Origin: Edolisoma coerulescens
Taxonomy: Eukaryota; Chordata; Aves; Passeriformes; Campephagidae
Direction: 5' to 3'
Length of the DNA: 64,000 nucleotides
Assembly: GCA_013397115.1 (NCBI GenBank)
Contig: VWZW01002677.1
Coordinates: 434,001-498,000, forward strand
In this document: positions 1 to 13,086 of the stretch, one piece after another
Layout: each line of letters starts with the position of its first letter
Position numbering within the stretch: the first letter of the stretch is position 1
Notes under the pieces: model-generated
Told to the model about the DNA's origin: nothing
What the model saw: the letters and a program-made list of their open reading frames with translations, nothing else
Database searches by the model: none
Program-made: the position numbers and the translations under genes

Positions 1-3000
1 ATATAGATCCACACAGCAAACAGATTCACAGCCACTAATTTCTTTGCAGTTGGCCTTGTCAAAATTTTGTCTGTTTTTGAAGACTGTACCATGGTCGATG
101 TTCTGTTAATAGCTATTTTTTAGTGCAGCAGAGTAACCTGGATGAAACTGTTGAGTCATTGAGTTCCTATAGAACAAATTCTGTAGGAACTTATTCCACA
201 GGAAACACTTTTATCTCTTCGAATTAATATTTTGGGCCAGTTTATTAATACTAGGACTGACAAACTTCTAAATAGAAGTAACTGCTTGCTTTGTTCCACA
301 GAGCAATGAACACAAAAATAATACACTTCCATTGCAGGTAGACAGTTGCTTATTAATTCTCAGTCAGGGAATACGTAACTATAAGATTTGGGGAACCTGT
401 AGTGAGAAAGATACAGTGGTAGAAAAGAATCTGGAGTATTTTTGGATTTTAGTGAAGTAAAAGAATTGTTGATTAACTCTTTACAGTTCTGACATTCTTC
501 ACTCTTTGCAGTTTTGATCTAACACAGGATTCCAATTGCTGTAAAAGAAATACTAGCTGTTTGTAATATTATTGATAATGTCCTTTGCCAGTTGATTTTG
601 TTTGAGCCAGACACAGTGCTAGTGTTTTGTTCTGTTGCAATAAGAACATTTTGGTTCATTTCTAATTTTGGCTTTGTGTATTGATTAAGTAGTGTAACCC
701 CAGAAATAACTAATGTGTTTTCTGGGCTTATGAATATTGCAAATATGCAAATGACTTATATGAACTGAAGTACTCATTTCTGTTCTCATATAGCTATAAA
801 TTCTCCCTATTTACAGAGCTCTTTCCTAATCCATTCCTGCTAAACAGGAGTTGTTGAATCATGTTTTGGCCTTACTTTCGTCAGATTTGCTTCAGTCATG
901 CAAATAAAATGCTGAAGAACAACTCTGCCAGTGAATTTGTCTGACACTAGCATTTAGTAAAGGCCAAAAAAATGTGCTGTTACCCAAAACAGACAAAGAA
1001 GTGATATTCAGTGAATGCTATCTGAATGTTTGCAGTTTAACTTCTTAGAAGAGCTCTCAGACAATGTAAATCCCTCATCCCTTGAGATGCATAACAAAAT
1101 TCATCAGGTAACAAGTTTGTTTCCATGCTTTCCAAAACTGTTCTACTGGCCTGCATGTCAGCAGAGCCTGATCAGTTGAAGCAGAGTGCTTTGTAATCTC
1201 CCAGTTATGTGCTTACTGCTATTTTTAAAAATTATTCTTTTCTGCATTCATGCCTCCAATTTCAGTTCCCATTACCTTATTTTCCAAGACAGTTTATTTC
1301 TTTCCAAGTATTTATACACCGAGAGATTTTGTTTGTGGCCTAGCAATTTGCTGACTACTTTCAGTGAGCTCTTGTGTTCTGCTCTGGTGGTGAGTCAAGT
1401 CATTTTGCTGGTGCTGTTTTTCTTGAAGGCAGCTAGAGTTGCCACTGAGGGAAGTGGCCCATTTGTTCAGGCAATTGTCATAAGGACATGACATCTGTCA
1501 CCAGAGCACCTGGGCACAGTGGTGGATGGGTGGGTGACTTCTCCCTGTGTGTTACCTGTTGTATATCACTGAAGAACCTGCGTATTTCACCCGGGGGTAG
1601 CTAAAGTTACTTCAGTATGGCTCTGCAGATGTGATTCATCAGTAGCCTGAAGCAGTAGTGTTTGAATCCACCAGCCTGCCTGCCTGCATCTGTGCTTCCC
1701 GGAGATCTGGACAGCGCTCTCACTCCTTAGTATCAGCTTCCTGAAAGTCAAGGAAAGCCCAGTGTCAGCAGTGGATGCTTTTGGTGGAAACATAGTTGGG
1801 CTTAGCATTGTGTGGTTTTTCATTCAGGTGGCTGAGAGAATCTCTACATGTGAGCTAAAAGTAAATGTGTCATTCATTTATTAACTTCCTTCTCGGCAGT
1901 CATAGGAGAGCTTGTATTTTATGTGGCCGAATGAACCTGAGCACTGAAAACCATTGGGTTTTTCTCCCTTCTCTTGTTTTCCTCTTAACACTACTTTTTG
2001 CCAACAGCTTTTTCGTTTCAAGGTATTAGAGGTGACTACTTCAAGGCAGACTGGGCTATTTCACATTCGGTAGTGTTCAAAGCAAAGGCTCAGGTACTGT
2101 ATAAAGAGATGAATAATGTCAAAGGAGCGAAAGTCAACTCTGGTGGCCTCTTAGGGTGTCTGTGAGGTGTCTGCAGTTACACGTGGAGTTTGTGAAATTG
2201 GAAATAGGCCGCTGGTAAACCAGTCACTCAAATGATCATGCTGTAAAATGTTTATAATCTTTGAAGCAAGCTACTTTAGTACTGCTTTGTTGCTGTTTTT
2301 GTAAATATTGTGGTAGCAGTTATCAGTTAAAGCATGAAAAAGTGTCACGTCTCTCTAACTTGAAGCAGAGCTGCCTTTTTGATTATTCAAATGTGGTCAG
2401 TTACTGTCTTTATGTATTCATGGTAGGAGAAGGGTAAAAAGAAAGGAAAAGATCACCTGTTTCTAATTTGGTTATTTCAGATTTTAATGTATTACTTTTT
2501 ATTCCAGTCATGGTCAGTATCGTTGTATCAAACAGTGAAAGTGTCAGAGCAGGTGGAGCAGAAATTATGACAGGGAAACTGATTTCTCCAGTTGCCTTGA
2601 AATGGCAGCTGGGGGAATGACAGACTTTTAAATGAAGAGCATATCTGTAGTGCCTGACTTGAATTGTTCTAAACAAGGCATTAAGCAGAATTCTCTGGGG
2701 TTCAAGCTGGTAATTTGAAAATGTTGTGATATGATTTTGCTTAACCTCCTGCAGCTGGAATTATTCACTGAACATTAACTGTGCATGGACCTGTTCTGTC
2801 TTTGAGATTAATAAATTTTGTGATCTTCCCAATCCTTTACATGTAAAACATTTATTTTTCAAAGTTCAGACATCATTTCTATCGGCACTGGTTCATTTTG
2901 CTGTTTTTCTTAAAGTTGTCGTCCAAACAGCACAGTTCATGGAGGAAAGCCACACTAAAACTTAGCTTTGAGTGTCATTAGTTCCTGATTGTATTTCCAG

Positions 3001-3313
3001 GTTTGTCCTGTTTTAAGTAAAACATGTAAATAGACTAAAAGATACCTGATAGTACCCATTTTTTTAGAACACATTTCTTATGAAAACTAAAGATGAAAAC
3101 TTCAGAACTATGTCCTGGTTAAGCTGACAGTCTTAGCATGCATATACCAACTTGCATACGTATCTTTGGGGAACTGTACAGGCCTCCATTAAATTCTGCT
3201 GGATGCATGTGTTTGAAAATGTCAGCTTTACTTCTGCACACTTTACATAATCCCAGTGCAGCACGACTAACTTGGGAAACTGAACGCTGTTCTTTGTTTA
3301 TCTTTGATTTCAG
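1..3313 (+). other. SFSWAP intron (3' portion), no recognised exon
   Basis: AT-rich sequence ending in a good acceptor (TTTGATTTCAG) at 3313. The exon expected just upstream, which should encode the end of the glutamine/lysine-rich coiled region and a motif like LQTLKNPLPE, was not found, so the whole stretch is taken as intron. Short open frames on both strands look random. AATAAA-type motifs occur (for example near 2811) with no sign that they are used. Confidence 0.75.
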
Positions 3314-3579
3314 AGTGTCAGTAGTATACCATGTCCTGTGACTGCAGTCAGAACTTTACCTACCTTAGAAGTTAAACAAGCAGAAGGGCCTTCAAGCAGA
3401 AGCAGAGATCCTCCTAGAGATGAAGAAAAGGAAAAGAAAAGGAAAAAACACAAGAAAAGATCACGGTCAAGATCTCGATCACCATTCAAGTATCATTCGT
3501 CATCTAAGTCCAGGTCTAGATCACATTCAAAAGCAAAACACTCGCTTCCCACTGCCTATAGGACTGTCAGGCATTCAAG
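3314..3579 (+). CDS. SFSWAP: SFSWAP coding exon: lysine-rich segment and start of RS domain
   Basis: The exon starts at phase 0 (AGT, Ser) after TTTGATTTCAG and ends at phase 2 before the donor GTGGGT at 3580. It encodes 88 residues plus two bases. The order is a short Ser/Pro/Thr-rich lead-in, PTLEVK, a Lys/Glu-rich run (EEKEKKRKKHKKR), then Arg-Ser dipeptides (RSRSRSRSP) and the block SKSRSRSHSKAKHSLPTAYRTVRHSR. RS domains of this kind mediate contacts with other SR proteins and spliceosome parts and usually target the protein to nuclear speckles. If the following intron were retained, the frame would stay open to a stop ending at 3766, adding about 50 unrelated residues. The reading frame was chosen by agreement with the known family sequence and with the next exon. 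Confidence 0.93.
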
Positions 3580-6500
3580 GTGGGTTTGGAAACCAAGCAT
3601 ATTCTTTAGAGTTCTGTGTGGGTTAACACTTAAAACATCTTTGCACTTCTGCCATTACATAGGTGATTTTATACCCATTGCAAAGGTGACAGTCACCTTG
3701 AAGGCAGTATGTGGCACGTGCGCATCAAATGTGGCAGGTCTTTTGGAAATCATTTTAGTGAAATAATGAATCATTAATTTCTAATTACATAGCGCAAAAC
3801 TTTTACCATTGAATTTTTCATGATACTCTGTGAAATACCGGGTGGTACTATGTAGGAATGTGATGATAGCAGGAAGAGAACTTGATGATAAATCTGTGGC
3901 TATTACTGGAGCAAAGTAACTTAGACGGTATGCAGATAAGAAATGGAGAACTAGGTGGTTGAGCAGCAAAGCTCAGAAGAAAACAAAGCGATTGGGTGGC
4001 AAGTGAAAAAATATGATGGATGAATTGCAGGAGAGATATGACAGGAATCCAAGAAGGGTGAAAACAGGTGAAAGAGAGACCACAGAAGAATGTAGCCCAG
4101 TGCTGCTAACTCTGTACTTAATCATGAATGAAATTAAACACACTATGCTAATTATCCAGCTGTAAGATGTTGTATATTGTGGTTTATTGATACTGTTAAT
4201 TCCGTCAAAGGTATTTGGGTCTAGGCACCTTCAGAGTTTACTGTCTGTAAAATTTGTCATATCTGAATGCCCTGCCACAGTGCAGTTACTGTGGTCAGTA
4301 GGAAGGGTTTTGAGGGTACATTCTGTGGATCAGGCTACAGCTACTTAAGTTCCTTGTAGTTCAAGCAAATCGTGCGTATAAATACTGCCATAGCTGTATA
4401 AGTATGCAATACATGTGAAACCATACACTGCTTCCTCTTTGTCTCTGCCTATGGCGCGTGCCTGAAAAAAGCTTCTAGCCCATGGTGACATTGTGCCAAA
4501 ACTTCTTTTAGTTTGCTTGTGCTTTTTTAGTTTAATGAAGTGTCTTAACTGCACTAATAGGAGTGTTAATATGTTACAACTTACTGGTTTATACTTGATT
4601 TTTGAGTTTAAGAACAATACTTTGCCGCAGAAATCTCTGCTATTCAGAGATGCCAGGCATTAAATGAGCGTAACTTGGACTGAAACGATCAGTCTGACAT
4701 GCTGCTTATTTGATGACCTTTGACAATAAGTTGTCATGACACGCTATGTTGTAAGGCACATTCCAAAATACTGTGTGCCATTCCTTTTCTGTGCTTACCA
4801 GCATTTAAAGGGAATGATGTTGAATGAGGCTTTCCTTGCTTAAGAATTGAATGCAGGTGCTCTCAGAGTTAAGCATATCTTGGGGAAAAGCCTCCTCAAG
4901 TGAATCACTCAACATTTCAACTCCCTGTCAAGACATATCTTCACTTGAACCAGCCATATCACTTCATCCAAGCTATGCTGCGTGTATTTATCCACACTTT
5001 TACTGATACATGGTAAAACCAAGGAGAAACATCAGAGTAATGCTAAAAAAGAAATTAAGCATCTTCTGTGGTACTTAAGGACAAAGAATCATTTGAGAAG
5101 GCCCTTAGCAGTACTTGAGTATGCCGCTCAATAGCGTAGAGATAATCCTGCATGTTGCGTGAGTTTGCAGCAGGCAGTAACAAGATTATTGGGAGTTTGC
5201 AAGTTCGGTTTGGTGTATACTGAGATACGTCTTCAGTGACTTCAGGGAGAGCAGTTATCTGGTCCTTTATAGAGGCTTGAATACTTGCACCAACTGACAG
5301 GTCTGCATTTGGTTCTGCCGATGAAAAGACAACAGTCTATACTGAGGCTTGCCAGGTACAAGGTGGAGAGTCTCATTGTGTTTTGATGGGGGTTTTTTTG
5401 GTTGGTTTTTTTTTTGGTGGCCGCAGTTCAGCTGATGAAAAAATCACACGAAAGTCATCAAGAATAGGTAATCTACAGGAGCTAATCTGTGTTTGCTGTG
5501 TTGAATTTGCCTCCTGGCCAAATGAAATTACAAGCAGGTAACAGCATGAAAATCGTGGATCATCACAACACCTGATTAAATCTGGTTAGATATTTCCTTG
5601 ATGAGCTGTTTAATTCTAAAACCTCGGAAGTCCAACAAGCTTAATACTGGCTGGCTAAATTTTAAAATTATGCAGAAAAACAGCACCAGATTTTGCACTG
5701 AAAACCTTTTGCGTGTTTTAACTTAACAAAATTCAGAGCCGAACAGGAAAGGCCTTGTACATGAAATGATGATGATTGAAGGTGTGCTTTACTGAAGGTG
5801 TTTGCTATGCCTTACTGTATTTCCGAAGTTAGAGCTCTTGCTCCTGAAAGAGAAGTTGTAGAATAATCAAGAGCAGGAGGCTGATTCATAGCCCTGTCAG
5901 ATTCTGATTTGTTTTGATTCTCAAATGTTTAGGCAAAAATAGTGCCTTGTCTTAGTAATTGCCAAAAAAAGGCGGGTGTTGTTGCCTAGCTAGAAGACAT
6001 TACTGGGTTTTGTCTTTCTTTTTTTGTATTTGTTTTTATTTTTAGTGTTCTTTCAGATAAAATTATTTCAGTGCACTGTGTTGCTTCATTCAAAGGTTGG
6101 CATGTTTCACATCTTTTAGCTCATCAGTTTTCCCTAGAACAGGATTCTTCAGCTTCACCTAGAACTGTGGTTTTTTCTTAGCTTCCCAAAGCACTGGATA
6201 TTACAGCTTCCAGCTGAATGAAGTTATGTAAAGAGCCATACCCTCCTGGAATAAAGTGTAAACTGTTTTTGGATGTTAATGTGTTCATCTTGTATTAAGT
6301 GGATGGCACTTAGAGACAGTCATTACTGTGTGGACGGTGATGCTAAATTAATTCGTAACAGCCCTATTTTGAGTATCTGTGCACTATTTGAATTTCTCAG
6401 TCTAATGGTATATTGTTGCCTTATCTTAATCTGTTCAAAATGTAAGATTAAAAATCACCTTTATCATATAATTTATTGTGACAAGTTATTGGGGAATAAA

Positions 6501-9383
6501 ATGTGGGACGTGTAGGTAAACATCGAAGTTTGCAGTAACATTCTTTGCTCTTTATTCAAGGAACGTTCAGGATACTTTGCAAGCTCTTCCTTTTTCGCTT
6601 GTCGTCTTATTCTTTTTTTCCAAAATGCATTTTATGCTTAGAAGTCCTGCAAGTGAACTTTGCAGTATATTTCTCTGTATACCACTTTACATCACTTGCT
6701 TATCATTTATTTTTGCATTGTTACAGGTTTAGAGGCCCTGCTGCATTTAAGAATAGTCTTTGGTGACAAGATAAATTTTGATACTGTTGCATTTTTTATA
6801 TTTTCTTACACGTCTTCAGCAGTAATAAAGTTGAAAAATTCTGTTCCAATAACATGAAGTTGATTCAAAGCATGTTTTGCATATTCATTTCTCTGGTTAA
6901 CAACCAAACCTATTTTACAGAAACAAGTTTAAAAAATCATAGCTATATAGAGAGCCCAGATAATATTGGATTAATTGTGGCATGTGGTCTGCTAACAGCA
7001 GTTCTCTGTATAAATGCATGTTATTTTCTGAAACAAAATTAGTCCTATAAAGCTCCTGGTATCATACAATTTTAATTCTAGACCAACACGATGGATTAAA
7101 CAAGTCATGTACACAGTAAACCGTGTCCCAAAGTTCTGTAAGGTACTGCAGAACAGACCTGTCAGTCCCAAAGAGATAATTAGTTATTTCAAATAAGTAC
7201 TTGATATCAAAGATGGGGCGCATTTATTAAATCTGGCTTGGAAAACAAAGTTTTTGATATCTTAGAGTCACATGTAGTGAATGCCGAATCACTGTTTTTA
7301 TTTCCCATTGACTTCAAAGCACCATTAAAGGATTGAGTCTGAGCTGTTTCTGGCAGTGGTGCCGGGTGTCATACCTGGGGTGGGCAGTGGGCTCTTCCAG
7401 CTCACATGTGTAACTGTAAACAACAGTGATGTTCACCTCAATCTCTGTTTCCTACCCACAGATGAATCTACTGGTTTGTGAGTCTGAGAGGAGAGGAAGG
7501 GAAGCAGAGGCACTTGTTACATACCAAATGATTTAGCGATTTGATTGGGTGAACTTCGGGTGTTCGTTTTGAACTGGCGATGGAAAGTCTGAGCTTCTTT
7601 TCAGTATTGCTGTTTTCCTTTATACTGCTTAGTACTAGAGTAGTACTAAGGCACATGATATATCCAGTTAATGAGTTTTTAGCAGTAATTAGTGGTATAT
7701 TTTATTAACAGGTTACTTTGCAATAAGTTTGGATAGGGTGCACCTGTGTGGGAGTTTGTGTGAGACTTTTTGCCTCAGTATTAGGAATTTAGTAGACTTG
7801 GAAGTAGCTGTTCTTTGTTAAGAAAGATTGTTTGGGGGTGTTTTTTTTTTTCTCCTCCAAAAGTGATTTTCTTATTGCTGTGGCAGTGTCTAGTCAGGTA
7901 ATTTTAATTCTGGTTTTGTCGTGAGACATGCCAAGCTTCATAACCCTTTGAACTTTTGGGACTCTTCTAAGCATAAGTCATGAAGGAATAAAGTGCCTTC
8001 TGGAATTGCAGTCTAATGAAAGTAATAATTTATATATTGCAGTAAAACTGATTAGCTGTTATTTAATTGTTTGAAGCAAATGGCCGAAGTTCTTAGTATT
8101 TGGTGATTGGAAGAATGCTGTAGAACCACAAATGTCAGTTCATAAAAATGAAGCTAATGTCTTTCTGATTGTTTGGACTTTTTTTAGGCTGGTCCATACG
8201 GGCATGTTTCACTAAGGTTCAGCTTTTGGTTAAGGGACTAAGCCTTTTCAGGATTCTAGTTAATACCAAAACTAGGACATTTTAGTCTGAATGTGAAGTG
8301 TGTGCCTCCATATCACAGACTCACAGCATCCACAGCGACGCTGAGCATGGAGCCGAGTCTGAGCAGCTCATCAGTGGCAGCGGCAACAGAGTGGAAAAAT
8401 TATCAGGCAACTTGGGCAATGAAAAGATTTGACTGCTGGAGCTCTTTTGAGGGAAATCCTGGTAAAATGTCAAGGTGTCTGACTGAACCCAAGTTTTATA
8501 ATCTGTTGGTTTTTTCCTTTTTTTAAAATCCTTCTGAATGGCCTGGTAAAGATCAGATTTTTAAGTGTCAAAGTGGTTAATTTGCAACAGTTATCTGCCA
8601 TTGTGATAATTTCTTTTCAGTTGTGCTTTTTAGTTGTAGGTGTAACAGAAATGGCTCAGGATTTTGTGTGTGTGTGTATATTATCTATATTGTGTGAATC
8701 TGAAGATCTCTGATCTTAACTGGGCATGCTTTCTATTTTCCCCTCTTGATCTCCTTCTCACTTTTCTAGGAAAAATATTTTAAGTCAAAGTGCTAGTGCC
8801 AAACAACACTGATAAGGGGTTGTTGGTCACTTACACTGGTGAAAATACTGGCTGTGCTAGGATAATTCTGCAGCATCCGGGACATTTCCTGGACTTGTCA
8901 GTGTTAGATAGGCACTGCAAAGAAGAACGTGTATTTATCTCTGTGAGGCAGCAGTTCTAAAAACACACCACTAATTTGGGAAGACAAGGTCAGGCCTGCC
9001 AATCCCAGGCTTCAAGCCAAATTGGATTTCTGCATACCAATGTTAGTAAACTATGTTGCCACAAAAGGTGGCTGGACTAAAAGAAAACTTTTCCATCAAC
9101 TAATACAGAAGTTGTACAGTAACAGACAAGACCAAAAGATAATTCCTTTTTTTAGTGCCCTGTTGGGAGTGAAAAGCAGTGGATAACTTCATCTCAAATG
9201 TCTTGGATAGGCAAGAAATTTTTACATAGCTGACAAGTCTTGGAGCCTAGATGCACCATGTCAGTATAAAATAGGTGTTTGAAAGATGGTGTACTTGCAT
9301 TTGGTGAAGCACAATTCCACTGAAGTAAAAGTTTTGAAATAAGTAACAAAAAGCAAACTTTTGAATGTTTTTCCTCTGCTCAG
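3580..9383 (+). other. SFSWAP intron, 5.8 kb
   Basis: Donor GTGGGT at 3580, acceptor TTCCTCTGCTCAG at 9383. Mostly AT-rich, with T runs near 5390-5420 and 7840-7855 and a short TG repeat at about 8665-8678. AATAAA motifs near 6251 and 6823 could be cryptic polyadenylation sites. A more GC- and CpG-rich island at about 8319-8461 stays open in one frame and is flanked by AG and GT; it is treated as a finding. No other gene recognised. Confidence 0.8.
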
Positions 9384-9509
9384 GTCACGATCAAGGTCAC
9401 CCCGGAGAAGGGCTCACACACCAGAACGACGGAGAGATGAGAGAAGCGTTCCCACGGCGTATCGCATCAGCAATAGTCCTGGGAACAGCAGGAAACGGCC
9501 CCGCTCCAA
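9384..9509 (+). CDS. SFSWAP: SFSWAP coding exon: RS domain, middle part
   Basis: This 126-base exon completes an Arg codon with its first base, then reads SRSRSPRRRAHTPERRRDERSVPTAYR, a short serine-rich stretch and RKRPRS, ending with two bases (AA) that join the next exon to make Lys. It matches the vertebrate SFSWAP segment SRSRSPRRRAH.PERRR.ERSVPTAYR, which I know well. The donor is GTAAGG at 9510. The segment is the core of the RS domain, with alternating Arg-Ser dipeptides that in this family are expected to be phosphorylated by SR-protein kinases. Length and phase fit the neighbouring exons exactly. Confidence 0.94.
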
Positions 9510-12260
9510 GTAAGGGCTCCTGGTCCTGGACAGTGGGGTCCTGGCTTCATAACAGACTTGATGCTCGATGGCTTGTAGACTCCTTAGCTAGAGCTTAACT
9601 TTTGTATGTTCTCGAGATTTACTTTGATAGAAAAATACTTTTGCAGAGAAAAAAAAAAATGGAAGCACTTGTTTTTCTTCCCCATTCTTGCGTATGTTTG
9701 AGCACCAGCTGTCCAGTCAAATTGGTGGATGTTAATACACTGCTGCCTGCTGGCCATGAGAGTTCAGATTTCACTTGGAGTTCCATATTTCCCTCTTGTT
9801 GGGTCATTTTCTCATGCTGTGCTTGCGCAAGCTGTATGACCTCTGTGCAGGTCGTAGCACAACTACGATGTCAACTTCCCTGACATCACATCATATCTGC
9901 ATAAATAAGGGCAACTCGGATTTAGTAAACGGTTATTTTGCAGTTATTTTACTGGCAGACTAGAATGTGAAGTATGAATCGAGGTGTCATTTTGAGAGCA
10001 CCCTGCATATAGTCTCTCTTAAACTATTATAATCAAAACAGCATTTAGTCTTCAACTTCTTTCTCTATATGTGTTGTGGAATAAGAAACAAAGAGATCAC
10101 TTTCAGCTTCATTAAAAAGATTCTATTGTTTCTTATGACAGCTTTCCATCTCTTGATAGCCTGTAATTAATTGATGTGTGGTAGTTATAATTGAGAACTT
10201 CTAAAGTATACTTCAGCTGATTTAGTTTTTTAACATTCATCAAATGAAGATAATAGAGGCCCCTGTGGAATTCATGCAAATTTAGTTAAGGGGAAAAGAT
10301 ACGGAAGCTTAAAATGTTTGTTTTCCTTAAAGGCACAAAAGAATCTGTTTTCACAAGCCTGTGCTGTTTTTAATGCCATGTTGGTGTGTCTGCTGCTTGA
10401 CCATTCAGCATTTTAAACTATAAATTATTTTTAGAATTGTGCCACTCCAAGTTGTAAATTATAATGGCAATTGTGAAACAAACTACATTCCTTTGTGAAT
10501 AATATTACTTATATAGGTCAAAATTTTAAACTTCTGTTAGGCTTCAAACAGGAAACCAGAACGTGACACCATAAAATATGGCAGTAAGTACAGAAGATGT
10601 AGACTGAAGAGAGTATTGTAGGTAAACATAGATAAGGGTATTTTGCAGCTCTGATTGCAGAAATTAAATCAAAAACTGTTTCAGCCCTGACATGTTAAAT
10701 TTTCAAGTAAAAATGTGATGGACCAGTTTCCATGTTCAATTATGGAACAGATTCTTCATCATTCAGCTGTTCTATTTGTTCATCATAATCTGAGATAAAA
10801 AACACTGAAAAAGCTTACTGTAAAATACTTTTCTTGCATGACAAACGTTTGCCAAGATTTTCAGGATTTAAATATGAAATCTGTTCACAGCTTGGTTACG
10901 TGATGATGTTTTAAGAAACCAAGCAATTAAACTACATAGCTAGCCAAGGAACAACTGACTTTGTAGCTGATGGTTTTGTGTAGTCATGAAAATGTTAGAG
11001 GCTGTGGGGTTTTTTGTCTGCCACTTAATCATTATTTATGCAAGTAAAGTGTAAGGAGGTTTTGCGATTTTAAGCCTTGAATGTTAAATTCTATATAAAA
11101 AATTGTGGGGTAAATTCTAAGCATCACAGTTGTACGCGATTTATATGGGAATTCAGTGTGTTACAGCGTAGCACCTTTTAAAGTAGAAAATTCCCATGAA
11201 AAATCAAAATAAATGAATGAATAATGTGATATTTAAAAGATGGCCTAAAGTTTTAGTGTTTTCAGATGTTGTAGGAGCTTCAACAACATTCTTCTGAATA
11301 GGCTTCTAGCAGTGCATACTAAAGAGTGATGCCTACAGTGAGGTATTGCCTAACTCTAATTAAGGCATCACCCTAGTTATTCTGATTTATAGTAATATCA
11401 GTACTAGTATGTAAATCGTACAGACATAAGTTCATAACCAGGTAAAAATTTTTGATAGTTCCGTCTCTAATATATTACTAATTGAATTCTCTTTGAGCTT
11501 AATATTGCCTATGAGGTGATGATCTCTGTTCCCTTCTGTCAGTAATGAACACATCAGGTACCCGTAAGTCTTTTGTTTCAGCTTTCATACTGACAAACAT
11601 TTGTGGATCTAATTTCCAGGTTGCAAACAGTTTGCACTTAAGGCACACAGCTAGGTTCAGGTTAGTCTGAGTGCAGTACAACAGTTTGTTTAAAATTTCG
11701 ACCCTGTTGTTTGTTGCATTGCAGGTTGGGTCACAAGGAAAGGGTTTTTTTCTTTTAAAAACCAAACAAACTGTGGATTTGCTTTGTAGATATTTTACAT
11801 GGCTGTAATGCCATGTTTTGTTTATTTTATGAGCTAGGAAAATTGTCTGGGATATAAACTCTTACATTTCTCATTACATTCTAAGTGTCTGATGTTGTTT
11901 GGGAGGGAACTTCCCTCTAGCTAAGTTATTCTGCAAATCTCCAGTGAAAGGCTTTTTGTTGTCATCCTTCAAACGGTTAAACACTGGCCGGTAATTCCTG
12001 TGCACCCATGAAGCAGCATTCCAAGTGAGAACCTCAGGAGCCGGTAGTTGCCTAATGTAATATATTGAAAAGAGCTTCTGAGAAAGTATTTTGTACGACC
12101 ATAAAAGTGCAGTATTGGGTAAGACTAATACTCACTGAATGCAGGAGAAACATCCTGTGGAAGAGGGTACGTAAGCTTTCAGAAGTGTGAAAAGTAACTT
12201 CGGCTTAGCTAGTGTAATATTGTTTTAAATATTCTTCAACAAAATATTTTCTTCTCACAG
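9510..12260 (+). other. SFSWAP intron, 2.75 kb
   Basis: Donor GTAAGG, acceptor TTCTTCTCACAG directly followed by AAG, giving a CAGAAG tandem acceptor. AT-rich, with no recognised gene or repeat. The minus-strand open frame over 11,499-11,765 looks random. Confidence 0.85.
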
Positions 12261-12431
12261 AAGTCCCCATGAAAAGAAGAAGAAGAGGCGGTCTAGATCA
12301 CGTACTAAATCCAGAGCTAGGTCTCCCTCACCATCCATGTCACCAGGCAAACCATCCACACACAAAATTTCTGTACATTCAACTAGTGTCTCTCCTGTGG
12401 AGAGCAGGGAATCCAGCCAGGAACGCTCCAG
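12261..12431 (+). CDS. SFSWAP: SFSWAP coding exon: C-terminal part of RS domain
   Basis: This 171-base exon encodes KSPHEKKKKRRSRSRTKSRARS, a Ser/Pro-rich stretch with several SP pairs, then STSVSPVESRESSQERS and the first two bases of an Arg codon. The SPHEKKKKRRSRSRTKS and VSPVESR.SSQERSR blocks are diagnostic of vertebrate SFSWAP. The middle (SPSPSMSPGKPSTHKISVH) differs from the mammalian version as I recall it, consistent with a fast-evolving low-complexity linker. The donor is GTACCG at 12432. The acceptor is a CAGAAG tandem, so an isoform lacking three bases (Lys-Ser replaced by Asn) is possible. The large minus-strand open frame over this exon comes from its codon composition. Confidence 0.94.
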
Positions 12432-13013
12432 GTACCGTGCTCTGTTCCTGTCGTACTGCAGTGCTGCCGTCTGTTGGCTGTGAGGGTGTCTGTGACCAGA
12501 CTCGGGGGGTGAGGAGCTCTTGTGTGTGTGCAGCGTGTGCTTATCAAAAGTGCAAGTCACTGGGAACACAGCACTATCTGCATCAGTCTGATGAAGGTGT
12601 TGGGTCTCTGTTGCTTTCTGGAGTAAACATCTCGACCTACTCTTACAGGGAAACCGGTGCATAAAATTCTGCAACGTATTTCTAAGTTGGAAATTGGAAG
12701 CTTTCATGAAGTGGGATCACTCTTTGAAGTAGAACTTTAATAGAGTGGTTTGAATTGTAACGTGTGTCAAGATTCATGATTAAATTAATTCTACAGAATA
12801 TGGAACAGTCCTGTTAAAAATTCTCAGGCTGCTGTTCAGATTTGTCTGAGCAGTTGTACAAGTGATTTTTCTGACCCTGTCTTACTTCCTCTAGTTGACT
12901 GAGAGAACTGTTAACTAACATGTGAGAGACATGTACAATAAAACCCAAATCAAGACAGTGAGTGAAATGTATTTTCAAAACTTTTACTACAAATTTCTAA
13001 TTTTATTTTTTAG
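12432..13013 (+). other. SFSWAP intron, 582 bases
   Basis: Donor GTACCG, acceptor AATTTTATTTTTTAG. The first 200 bases are relatively GC-rich and remain open in a non-SFSWAP frame; the rest is AT-rich. No other feature seen. Confidence 0.88.
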
Positions 13014-13086
13014 GGGAGTTTCTCAGGAAAAAGATGGCCAAATCTCTTCAGCAATTGTGTCGTCAGTGCAGAGTAAAATCACTCAG
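13014..13086 (+). CDS. SFSWAP: SFSWAP coding exon: conserved pre-terminal segment
   Basis: This 73-base exon finishes an Arg codon and then encodes GVSQEKDGQISSAIVSSVQ and SKITQ, ending at phase 0 before the donor GTACAA at 13087. In the human protein as I recall it this segment is GVSQEK..QISSAIVSSVQSKITQ, so it is almost unchanged. With the last exon it forms a short, probably helical C-terminal module outside the RS domain. I know of no firm function for it, but its conservation contrasts with the variable linker before it. Confidence 0.95.

Noticed and set aside
124..182. Possible SFSWAP exon reading QQSNLDETVESLSSYRTNS
   Set aside because: It has a good acceptor and a phase that would fit the next exon, but the donor (TCT then GTAGGA) is poor and the residues do not match the segment expected in vertebrate SFSWAP.
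6251..6828. Intronic AATAAA motifs as poly(A) sites of SFSWAP
   Set aside because: Such hexamers are expected by chance in AT-rich introns and there is no convincing GU-rich context or truncated reading frame to support use.
12255..12707. 150-residue minus-strand frame over an SFSWAP exon
   Set aside because: It is the shadow of Arg/Ser-rich codons in the real plus-strand exon.
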